Assembly (NCBI RefSeq): GCF_016428915.1
Contig: NZ_JAELTP010000063.1
Location: forward strand, 1-32,767
Direction: 5' to 3'
DNA from: Pandoraea sp. ASV26
GTDB lineage: Bacteria; Pseudomonadota; Gammaproteobacteria; Burkholderiales; Burkholderiaceae
DNA length: 32,767 nt
Shown piece after piece: positions 26,494 to 32,767 of this stretch (position 1 is its first letter; every line of letters starts with the position of its first letter). The notes beneath the pieces were generated by a model. It made no database searches, was not told the origin of the DNA, and saw only the letters and a list, made by a program, of their open reading frames with translations. The translations under genes were made by a program, and so were the position numbers.

Positions 26494-26502
26494 ATTGTAG
26501 CA
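26494..26502 (-). promoter_or_regulatory. Extended -10 promoter candidate for ndk
   Basis: TGCTACAAT on the minus strand is an extended -10 element, which can offset the poor -35. Initiation near 26487 gives a leader of about 42 nt containing the ndk Shine-Dalgarno. This would drive ndk-rlmN and perhaps downstream genes. Confidence 0.5.
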
Positions 26503-26766
26503 CGAAGGCTGTTATGATGGGGACGGAACCTACAGTGCACGTACCGCTCAAACGCAGGACGGCCGGGACGATCCGGCTTCTCGGGAAGTTGACGTAAGGG
26601 TGTGATTCCGGCACCTTCCCTAAATGGGAAGGTCGGAAGGTGCAGCGGAGGATTGAAATTCGGGCATTCGCCCTGAGATTTCAAGAATCGTCTGAACGCT
26701 TTCCCCGGAGTCTTTCGGTATCCTTTGACTTCGACGATAAGCCGGACCAATGGCTGCGGGGGATTG

Positions 26767-26822
26767 ACCGGCGACACGCCGGTTATCGTAAGCGTCAAGA
26801 GGCGCTTGCCGGCCCCGCCGGC
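26767..26822 (+). promoter_or_regulatory. Three consecutive hairpins upstream of the YccA-like gene (structured leader candidate)
   Basis: This lies in the 406-bp divergent gap 26446-26851. ACCGGCG-ACA-CGCCGGT (26767-26783, 7 bp), AAGCG-N8-CGCTT (26790-26807, 5 bp) and GCCGGC-CCC-GCCGGC (26808-26822, 6 bp) follow one another. They end 15 bp before the GGAG ribosome-binding site at 26838. No riboswitch family is recognised. I found no convincing plus-strand promoter in the gap, and nothing else coding. Confidence 0.4.
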
Positions 26823-26851
26823 GGGCACAATGACCACGGAGAACACAAGAT

Positions 26852-27553
26852 ATGAACCAGGATTTCCAACGTTTCGGCTACGGTGGGACGCAAGGCGCGA
26901 CGACCGTACAAGTGCGCAACAAGGTGCTGCGCAATACGTACTGGCTGCTAGCCATTTCGATGCTGCCGACGATCGCCGGGGCTTGGCTGGGCGTGAATTA
27001 TGGCTTCTCGCTGTTCGCGGGCAGTCCGATGGTCAGCGTGATCGCGTTCCTTGCTATCGCTTTTGGCTTCATGTTCGCGATCGAGCGCTTCAAGAACAGT
27101 GGCGTAGGCGTGGCACTGCTGCTGGGCTTCACGTTCTTCATGGGCTTGATGCTCACGCGCCTGCTGAGCTTCGTTCTTGGGTTCTCGAACGGCGCATCGC
27201 TCATCATGCTTGCGTTCGGCGGGACGGCGGTGATTTTTGGCGTGATGGCAACGGTCGCCACGGTCAGCAAGCGTGACTTCAGCGGGCTGGGCAAGTGGTT
27301 GTTCATGGGCGTGCTCGTGATTCTGGTAGCCTCGATTGCCAACATCTGGCTGCAACTCCCTGCGCTGATGTTGACGGTTTCGGTGCTCGCGATCGCCATC
27401 TTCTCGGCGTACATCCTCTTCGACGTGCAGCGTGTAGTGAATGGCGGCGAGACGAACTATGTCACCGCGACGCTCGCGATTTACCTCGACCTGTACAACA
27501 TCTTCACCAACCTGCTCGCCATCCTCGGCGTGCTGGGCGGCAACCGTAACTGA
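26852..27553 (+). CDS. Bax inhibitor-1 / YccA family inner-membrane protein
   Basis: A 233-residue polytopic membrane protein with about seven hydrophobic helices. The family-typical features are the Tyr- and Gly-rich N-terminus before the first helix (VLRNTYWLLAISMLPTIAGAW), the polar loop VSKRDFSGLGKWLF, and the C-terminal SAYILFDVQRVVNGGETNYV with ATLAIYLDLYNIFTNLL, where the conserved acidic residues lie. The closest characterised relative is E. coli YccA, a substrate and inhibitor of FtsH that interacts with HflKC, encoded elsewhere in this window. The ATG at 26852 is preceded by GGAG at 10 nt. It is monocistronic, flanked by a divergent ndk and a terminator. Confidence 0.93.
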   Translation: MNQDFQRFGYGGTQGATTVQVRNKVLRNTYWLLAISMLPTIAGAWLGVNYGFSLFAGSPMVSVIAFLAIAFGFMFAIERFKNSGVGVALLLGFTFFMGLMLTRLLSFVLGFSNGASLIMLAFGGTAVIFGVMATVATVSKRDFSGLGKWLFMGVLVILVASIANIWLQLPALMLTVSVLAIAIFSAYILFDVQRVVNGGETNYVTATLAIYLDLYNIFTNLLAILGVLGGNRN

Positions 27554-27600
27554 TGCACTCGTCGCCGTGATGCGGGCGTCCCCGCGTCACAGGTAGACGC

Positions 27601-27633
27601 AAAAAAGCCAGTCCCTCGGGACTGGCTTTTTCT
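27601..27633. terminator. Bidirectional intrinsic terminator between YccA-like gene and rlmD
   Basis: GCCAGTCCC (27607-27615) pairs with GGGACTGGC (27618-27626), a perfect 9-bp stem. Six A lie before it and TTTTT after, so it works on both strands between the convergent genes. Confidence 0.92.
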
Positions 27634-27778
27634 TTGTGCGACGGGTTTGAGCGATCGGCTTGGTCGTCGCCCCTTCACCCCTTCACCCCGCCCCCGTCGC
27701 CGTCGCCGCGACGGATACCTGAGTCGACCGGCCGCCCTCGTCTTGCAAGTTTGGCGGCCAACCCGTCACCGCGAGCGA

Positions 27779-29308
27779 TCAGGCGTCCTCGTGGATCACA
27801 CCGTCACCCCCTGCGGCGCCGGCGATCGCTTCAATTCCCTCGTCGACCGAATCGGTCTCGACGCCAGACGCTGACACTCGCACACGCGGCACCCACGGCC
27901 GACCGATACTCTCGTGCTCGAAAACCGCCATCGACTCGACGTGAGACGTGTGCGGAAACATATTCACCACCCCCGCCGACGTCAGCCGATATCCCGCCTC
28001 GTGCACGAGAATTCCGGCATCTCGCGCAAGCGTTGCAGGGCTACAGGAAACGTACACGATCCGCTTTGGCAGGCCTTCGTACCCCTGCTGCGCCAGCTCG
28101 GCCAGCGCCTTCGATACCGCCAGCGCGCCTTCGCGGGGCGGATCGACCAGATAGCGGTCGAAGGCGCCCAAGGCACGAATATCGTCCGGCGTAATGTCGA
28201 ACAGGTTCCGGCAAGCGAATTCGGTGCGCTCCGCCACGCCGTTGCGCTGCGCGTTGGCGAGCGCGCGCTCGGTCAGCGCGGTGCTGCCCTCGATCCCCAC
28301 GACCGTCCCGGCGCGACGCGCCAGCGGCAGCGTGAAGTTGCCCAGGCCGCAGAACAGATCAAGCACACGCTCATGCGACTCCGGCTCGAGCAAACGCAAC
28401 GCGCGATGCACGAGAACGCGATTGATCTGATGATTGACCTGCGTGAAGTCGGTGGGCTTGAACGGCATCCGGATCTGATACTCCGGCAGCGTGTAGTGCA
28501 ACTCCGGCTCAAGCGGATAGAAAGGCACCGCGGTGTCCGGCCCCTTCGTCTGAACCCAGAACTGCACGTGATTCGCGTCGGCGAACGCGCGCAGGATGTC
28601 TTCATCTGACGGCGTCAGGGGTTCAAGAATACGCAGCACGAGCGCCGTCACATCGGCGCCGATGGCCAACTCGATTTGCGGCAGTCGCTCACGAATCGAC
28701 AGCGATTCGACCAGACGCCGCAGCGGTACGAGCATGTCCGAAACGTGACGCGGCAGCACTTCGCACGAGTCCATGTCGGCCACATAACTGCTCTTGCGCT
28801 CGTGGAAGCCGATGAGAACGCCGCCCTTCTTCGGCACATAGCGCACCGTCAGACGTGCACGGAATCGGTACCCCCAGTCCGGCCCCTGAATCGGGCGAAG
28901 CATGGTTTCGGCCTTCACCTTGCCAAGACGCGCCAGATTGTCTTCGAGCACACGTTGCTTGATGGCGATTTGCGCGCGCGGCTCGAGATGCTGCATCGAG
29001 CACCCGCCGCACTTGCCGAAGTGCGGGCATTGCGGCTTCGCACGCATCGGACTGGCGCGCAGCACATCGATGACTTCGGCTTGCTCGAACTTGGGCTTAC
29101 GGCGATAGCTGAGATAGGTGACCCGTTCGCCCGGCAGTGCGCCTTCGACGAAAATCACCTTGCCGGGTTTGTAATCCGGCGTACCGGGCTCGCCCTCCGG
29201 GGCAGTCCGGCCAACGCCGCGCGCCTCCATGTCGAGCGATTCGATATCGATGATGCCAGGCTCGGCACTGGGCCGGTTGCGCGAAGAGTTTCGGGAGGAG
29301 CGGGTCAC
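27779..29308 (-). CDS. rlmD: 23S rRNA (uracil-1939-C5)-methyltransferase
   Basis: RumA-type SAM-dependent methyltransferase with a [4Fe-4S] cluster. The N-terminal TRAM-like domain contains DMEARGVGR. The cluster cysteines are Cys94, Cys100 and Cys103 in [10 protein letters not shown], with Cys182 in MDSCEV. Then come the SAM motif [23 protein letters not shown], and the catalytic Cys in [13 protein letters not shown]. The frame has 509 residues, longer than typical because about 40 residues follow the conserved [16 protein letters not shown] end; that tail is Val/Ala/Gly/Asp-rich. The start is a GTG at 29308 with a weak ribosome-binding site; an earlier ATG is in another frame. It lies 110 bp downstream of the exonuclease gene. 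Confidence 0.95.
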   Translation of the reverse strand: MTRSSRNSSRNRPSAEPGIIDIESLDMEARGVGRTAPEGEPGTPDYKPGKVIFVEGALPGERVTYLSYRRKPKFEQAEVIDVLRASPMRAKPQCPHFGKCGGCSMQHLEPRAQIAIKQRVLEDNLARLGKVKAETMLRPIQGPDWGYRFRARLTVRYVPKKGGVLIGFHERKSSYVADMDSCEVLPRHVSDMLVPLRRLVESLSIRERLPQIELAIGADVTALVLRILEPLTPSDEDILRAFADANHVQFWVQTKGPDTAVPFYPLEPELHYTLPEYQIRMPFKPTDFTQVNHQINRVLVHRALRLLEPESHERVLDLFCGLGNFTLPLARRAGTVVGIEGSTALTERALANAQRNGVAERTEFACRNLFDITPDDIRALGAFDRYLVDPPREGALAVSKALAELAQQGYEGLPKRIVYVSCSPATLARDAGILVHEAGYRLTSAGVVNMFPHTSHVESMAVFEHESIGRPWVPRVRVSASGVETDSVDEGIEAIAGAAGGDGVIHEDA

Positions 29309-29341
29309 GTCTTTGTTCTCATATGCGACAGCAAACCCGGC

Positions 29342-29347
29342 ATTTTA
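29342..29347 (-). promoter_or_regulatory. Possible -10 box for rlmD
   Basis: TAAAAT on the minus strand, in an AT-rich pocket of the short exonuclease-rlmD gap, would start transcription about 27 nt before the rlmD GTG. No good -35 is visible. Confidence 0.3.
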
Positions 29348-29418
29348 ATCGATTCGCCCGTCACTAACGCAGCTCTCGCGTGCGCGCCCCCCGCCTCATC
29401 CGCCGCAAACCGACGAAA

Positions 29419-30195
29419 TCACACCCAGGCGGCGAGATATTCCTTCCAATGCGGCGCCTCTTCCTGCGCGAGCGAGCGCTTCACGAAGTCGATTTCCTGA
29501 TCGTATTCCGCCTGACGCAAACCACCGCGCATCAATTGATAACGGCAATAGACAAGGTAGGTGTTCACCACGTCTGTCTCGCAGTAGTTGCGAATTTCTT
29601 CGAGCTTGCCGTCGCGGTACGCTTCCCAGACCTTGCTGCCGTCCATACCAAGTTTGCCGGGGAAGCCGCAAAGCTTGGCGAGATCGTCGAGCGGCGCATT
29701 CGCACGCGCCTGATACATCGCCAGCAGATCCATCAAGTCCAGATGGCGCTGGTGATAACGGCTGATGTAGTTATTCCACTTGAATTCGCGGTCGTCTTCG
29801 CCCATGTCCCAATAGCGCGGCGCGGCAACGCCGTGAATCATCGCGCGGTAGTGCAACACCGGCAGATCGAATCCGCCGCCATTCCACGACACGATCTGCG
29901 GCGCGTACTTTTCGATGGTGCGATAAAAGCCCGAGACGAGTACGCCCTCGCCATCCTCGAGTGTGCCGAGCGACTTCACGCGAAAACCATCGCGATCGCG
30001 GAACACACATGAGATGGCCGCGACGCGGTGCAGGTGCAAGGGCAGGAAGTCGTGCCCTACCTTTTCGCGGCGCGCGGCAAAGGCCGCTTCGGCAACGGCG
30101 TCGTCCGATAGTCCGGCATAGGCGGGCTCGAGCTTGCGCAAGCCGTCGACGTCGGGAATCGTTTCAATGTCGAAGACAAGTACGGGAGATGGCAT
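29419..30195 (-). CDS. Predicted 3'-5' exonuclease, DnaQ-like, related to the PolB proofreading domain
   Basis: A 258-residue protein of the PolB-exonuclease-like family (DNA_pol_B_exo2). The DEDD residues are evident: Exo I FDIETIPD with Asp9 and Glu11, Exo II SWNGGGFDLPVL with Asp110, and Exo III NYCETDVVNTY with Tyr204 and Asp208 (DEDDy type). No polymerase domain follows, so it is a stand-alone nuclease. Substrate (DNA or RNA) is unknown. It lies 117 bp downstream of rpoS and upstream of rlmD; this order is common in Burkholderiaceae. Co-transcription with rpoS is possible because no strong terminator lies between them. The ATG at 30195 is the family start. Confidence 0.88.
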   Translation of the reverse strand: MPSPVLVFDIETIPDVDGLRKLEPAYAGLSDDAVAEAAFAARREKVGHDFLPLHLHRVAAISCVFRDRDGFRVKSLGTLEDGEGVLVSGFYRTIEKYAPQIVSWNGGGFDLPVLHYRAMIHGVAAPRYWDMGEDDREFKWNNYISRYHQRHLDLMDLLAMYQARANAPLDDLAKLCGFPGKLGMDGSKVWEAYRDGKLEEIRNYCETDVVNTYLVYCRYQLMRGGLRQAEYDQEIDFVKRSLAQEEAPHWKEYLAAWV

Positions 30196-30312
30196 GGTGA
30201 AAATGTGAAGAAAGCATCAGTTGGGGTCGCAGCAGCACATTGGCGGATTACCGCTTCACGTCCAACGCAACAATGCAACAACTCGGGATGTGGTGAAGAT
30301 CACCATCGCCAA

Positions 30313-31410
30313 TCAGAGCACGGCGTCCTTACGTACCCCGTTCGACGCGAAATAGCGCTTGAGTTTGACGAGCGCCTCTTGCTGGATCTGACGCACGCGC
30401 TCGCGGGTCAATCCCATTTCGTCGGCCAGTTCCTCTAGCGTGGCAGGTTCCACGCGATTGAGGCCGAACCGGCGCTCGATGACATAGCGATGCTTGGTGG
30501 ACAGTCGCGAGAGCCACAGACGCATGAGGTCTTCCAGTTCGCGATGCTGCACTTCCTGCTCGGGCGCCTCACTGTGATCGTCCGAGAGCAGGTCGAGCAG
30601 ACTGCTGCCGGGATCGATTTCCAGCGGCGCATCGAGCGACGCCACGTGCTCGTTGAGCGCGAGGATATCGGTGATTTCTTCGGGCGTCTTGCCGGTCAAG
30701 TCGGCAATGTCCTCGATGCTCGCATCGCGTTGCTCGCCGCCGTCGACATAGGCAGCGCTCTTTTCAAGGTGCCGCTTCGCGCGCAGCACCTGATTGAGCT
30801 CGCGAATCACGTGCACCGGCAAACGCACCGTGCGCGCCTGATTCATGATGGCGCGCTCGATACTCTGGCGAATCCACCATGTGGCATACGTCGAAAAACG
30901 GAAACCGCGCCCCGGGTCGAACTTCTCGATGGCATGCATCAGGCCGAGGTTGCCCTCCTCGATCAGATCGAGCAATGGCACACCGCGATTGAGATAGCCC
31001 TTTGCAATGCTCACGACGAGGCGCAGATTGCGCTCGATCATGACCTGACGCGCAGCAAACTCGCCCGCCTGCGCACGCGTGGAGTAATCGAACTCCTCCG
31101 CGGGCGTGAGCAGCGGCTTGACACTGATGCGATTGAGATAGTGCTGGACGGTGTCGGCCGTGAGTTCGGCCTGGAGCACGGTGCCGAAGTCGTCGCCGTC
31201 GACTGCTTTGCGCTTGCGCCCGGCGGGAGCGGCAGTCTCCCCATCTTCGGCGATCTCGGACGACGACGCGTCATCCTCCTCCGCCTCGCGCTCGTCGAAA
31301 GCGTCGTCCACGTCCTCTTCCTGCCGGGATTGCCGATCATCAACTTCCTGATCTGGCTCCGGGGCAGCGAGGTCTTCCTCTTGCGAAGTACGACGCTTTC
31401 TCTTGAGCAT
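30313..31410 (-). CDS. rpoS: Stationary-phase and general stress sigma factor RpoS
   Basis: Group 2 sigma-70 factor for stationary phase and stress. The 365 residues exceed the roughly 330 of E. coli because of an acidic N-terminal extension of about 80 residues bounded by the basic patches KRKRR (3-7) and RKRK (65-68). Region 1.2 begins near [17 protein letters not shown]. Region 2 contains [35 protein letters not shown] and [17 protein letters not shown]. Region 4 has [21 protein letters not shown]. The pcm-nlpD-rpoS order is the classical one. In E. coli a major rpoS promoter lies inside nlpD, and the same may hold here because only 15 bp separate the two genes. Confidence 0.97.
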   Translation of the reverse strand: MLKRKRRTSQEEDLAAPEPDQEVDDRQSRQEEDVDDAFDEREAEEDDASSSEIAEDGETAAPAGRKRKAVDGDDFGTVLQAELTADTVQHYLNRISVKPLLTPAEEFDYSTRAQAGEFAARQVMIERNLRLVVSIAKGYLNRGVPLLDLIEEGNLGLMHAIEKFDPGRGFRFSTYATWWIRQSIERAIMNQARTVRLPVHVIRELNQVLRAKRHLEKSAAYVDGGEQRDASIEDIADLTGKTPEEITDILALNEHVASLDAPLEIDPGSSLLDLLSDDHSEAPEQEVQHRELEDLMRLWLSRLSTKHRYVIERRFGLNRVEPATLEELADEMGLTRERVRQIQQEALVKLKRYFASNGVRKDAVL

Positions 31411-31425
31411 TCGACCCTGCCTAGT

Positions 31426-32259
31426 TTATTGAGGCGGCAAATACTTCATCGGATCTACAGGCTTGCCATCGCGGCGCACCTCGAAGTGAAGCATGACACG
31501 ATCTGCATCCGAGTTGCCCATTTCGGCAATTTTCTGACCCCGCGTCACGGAGTCGCCTTCCTTGACCAACAGTGTGCGGTTGTGCGCATACGCCGTCAAG
31601 AAGGTGGCGTCGTGTTTGATGATGACAAGGTTGCCATAGCCGCGCAGGCCGGCTCCCGAGTACACCACTTTGCCTGCGCCAGCCGCATAGACGGGATCGC
31701 CGACGTTACCGGCAATATTCACGCCCTTGTTCTTCGAATCGTCGAAGCGGCCCACGACACTGCCCTTGGCCGGCCACGAAAGCTGCAAATCGCCGCTCGA
31801 CACGGCCTGCGGCGCCGACGAGACAGACGAACTGGCCGGCGGCGTCGCGACGACCGGCGGCACCGATGCCGGATTGTTGCTCGCGGACGACGTGCTGCCA
31901 ATCGGCGCGGGCAACGGCGTACCGGTGTCGCCTGCCGGCGGCTTCACGCGCAATACCTGACCGACTTCAATCTGATCCGGGTTCTGGATGTTGTTCCAGC
32001 GCGCGATGTCACGATAGTTCTGACCGTTCTCCAGCGCGATACGATAGAGGCGATCACCCGGCTTGACACGATAGAACCCGGCCGGCACCGGTGTATTGTC
32101 AATGACGGGCGCTGCGCCCGGCACATTGCTGTCGGTCGTCGTACCGCCTACGGTACGGTCGACGACCGGCGCCCCGACTTGTCGCGATGCGCACGCTGCC
32201 AGCATGCTCAGCAACAGGACACTGGCGACGCGTTGTTGGAAACCCGCTCGCAAATTCAC
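31426..32259 (-). CDS. nlpD: NlpD-like murein hydrolase activator lipoprotein (LysM plus degenerate M23)
   Basis: Outer-membrane lipoprotein of 277 residues, expected to activate the amidase AmiC during septal cell-wall splitting. The lipobox LAAC ends at Cys23. One LysM domain lies at about 62-106 (FYRVKPGDRLYRIALENGQN), followed by a Ser/Pro/Ala-rich linker and a C-terminal LytM/M23 domain (about 170-272). The first zinc-site motif is degenerate: DSKNKGVNIAG stands where active peptidases have HxGxD, although HFEVRRDGKPVDP remains. That loss is typical of NlpD/EnvC activators. It lies 31 bp downstream of pcm and 15 bp upstream of rpoS, the conserved context. Confidence 0.94.
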   Translation of the reverse strand: MNLRAGFQQRVASVLLLSMLAACASRQVGAPVVDRTVGGTTTDSNVPGAAPVIDNTPVPAGFYRVKPGDRLYRIALENGQNYRDIARWNNIQNPDQIEVGQVLRVKPPAGDTGTPLPAPIGSTSSASNNPASVPPVVATPPASSSVSSAPQAVSSGDLQLSWPAKGSVVGRFDDSKNKGVNIAGNVGDPVYAAGAGKVVYSGAGLRGYGNLVIIKHDATFLTAYAHNRTLLVKEGDSVTRGQKIAEMGNSDADRVMLHFEVRRDGKPVDPMKYLPPQ

Positions 32260-32290
32260 TCAAATCCTCCGCAGAATAGGCCCGACGGGC

Positions 32291-32767
32291 TTAAATGATG
32301 CCCGATTTTAAGGGGACGAATAACACCCTATCAAGCTGCGTCTCGCGCCACTGGCGCGCACCGATGCGCTCGATGAGGGTCAAAATCTGTTGCTCGCCGC
32401 CCACCGGGGCGACGAGGCGTGCGCCAACGGCGAGTTGATCGATCAGCGCGTCCGGAATTTCGAGTCCGGCGGCGGCGATCACAATGCCGTCAAAAGGCGC
32501 GACGGCGGGCAGCCCGAGACGCCCATCGCCGTAGTGCAGGCGAATATTGGGCACCCGCAGAGGCCGCAGGTTGGCTTTGGCCCGCTCATGCAGCGGACGA
32601 ACGCGTTCAATCGAATAGACGTCACGTGCCACGCATGAGAGCACTGCCGCCTGATAGCCGCAGCCGGTGCCGATTTCCAGCACCTTCTCCAGCGGACGGC
32701 CGCCAGCGAGCAGCAATTCGATCATGCGCCCGACGACCGAAGGCTTCGAAATGGTCTGCCCATGGCC
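32291..32767 (-). CDS. pcm: Protein-L-isoaspartate O-methyltransferase (partial)
   Basis: Repair enzyme that uses SAM to methylate isoaspartyl residues in damaged proteins. The frame is open to the right edge, so the N-terminus is missing; 158 codons are present. The visible part begins [15 protein letters not shown], the family substrate-loop stretch, followed by the SAM motif [16 protein letters not shown]. Later come [22 protein letters not shown] and the C-terminal [17 protein letters not shown]. An internal ATG at 32725 is not the true start because similarity continues upstream of it. nlpD follows 31 bp downstream, and surE often precedes in this family, which would be beyond the edge. 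Confidence 0.95.
   Translation of the reverse strand, partial: GHGQTISKPSVVGRMIELLLAGGRPLEKVLEIGTGCGYQAAVLSCVARDVYSIERVRPLHERAKANLRPLRVPNIRLHYGDGRLGLPAVAPFDGIVIAAAGLEIPDALIDQLAVGARLVAPVGGEQQILTLIERIGARQWRETQLDRVLFVPLKSGII

Noticed and set aside
26767-26822. A known riboswitch upstream of the YccA-like gene
   Set aside because: The three hairpins do not match the core sequence of any riboswitch class I can recall, so it is reported only as a structured leader candidate.
30287-30307. Small hairpin after rpoS (GGTGA-TCT-TCACC) as a terminator
   Set aside because: The stem is short with a bulge when extended and no U-tract follows.
31426-32259. Degenerate M23 active site in the nlpD product as a sign of a broken gene
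   Set aside because: Loss of the metal-binding residues is normal for NlpD/EnvC amidase activators, and the frame is intact with lipobox and LysM domain.
30490-32298. A 602-codon plus-strand frame antisense to rpoS and nlpD
   Set aside because: It spans two well-identified genes on the other strand and has no recognisable domain.

Overview
The window is GC-rich, densely packed core-genome DNA from a beta-proteobacterium, most likely Burkholderiaceae and possibly Pandoraea. That assignment is inferred from protein flavour and gene order; no 16S rRNA or other direct marker is present. No insertion sequence, prophage, CRISPR array, tRNA or rRNA was recognised. The genes are ordinary housekeeping loci; what is less explained lies mostly between them.

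Layout. 1-1686 (minus): N-terminal 562 codons of aceE, running off the left edge. 2030-5154 (plus): a membrane PAS-type histidine kinase overlapping a FixJ/LuxR-type response regulator, divergent from aceE. 5580-6434 (plus): folD, followed by a clear terminator. 6765-8843 (plus): an M3 oligopeptidase (PrlC/OpdA). 8984-9616 (minus): a small exported protein with ten cysteines, the least explained gene here. 9883-26445 (minus): a long block which, in its transcriptional direction, reads ndk, rlmN, rodZ, ispG, hisS, yfgM-like, bamB, der, hfq, hflX, hflK, hflC, a DUF2065 gene, hisZ, purA and a phosphoribosyltransferase gene. 26852-27553 (plus): a YccA/Bax-inhibitor-1 membrane protein. 27779-32767 (minus): pcm (partial), nlpD, rpoS, a PolB-like 3'-5' exonuclease and rlmD.

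Functional logic. The long minus-strand block joins isoprenoid synthesis (ispG), translation (hisS, rlmN, der, hflX), envelope assembly (rodZ, the YfgM-like protein, bamB), membrane proteolysis control (hflK, hflC, with YccA encoded nearby), RNA regulation (hfq), and histidine and purine nucleotide metabolism (hisZ, purA, phosphoribosyltransferase, ndk). pcm-nlpD-rpoS is the classical stationary-phase and envelope cluster.

Points worth a second look: terminator-like hairpins just upstream of the next gene at bamB/der, hflC/DUF2065 and hfq/hflX; a C-rich tract with a 10-nt repeat upstream of folD; repeated GCGAAATT elements upstream of aceE; a sigma-32-like promoter candidate before the oligopeptidase gene; a probable near-leaderless kinase mRNA; and the absence of a pilF/pilW-type gene between rlmN and rodZ. 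I found no convincing evidence of a wholly new multi-gene system.
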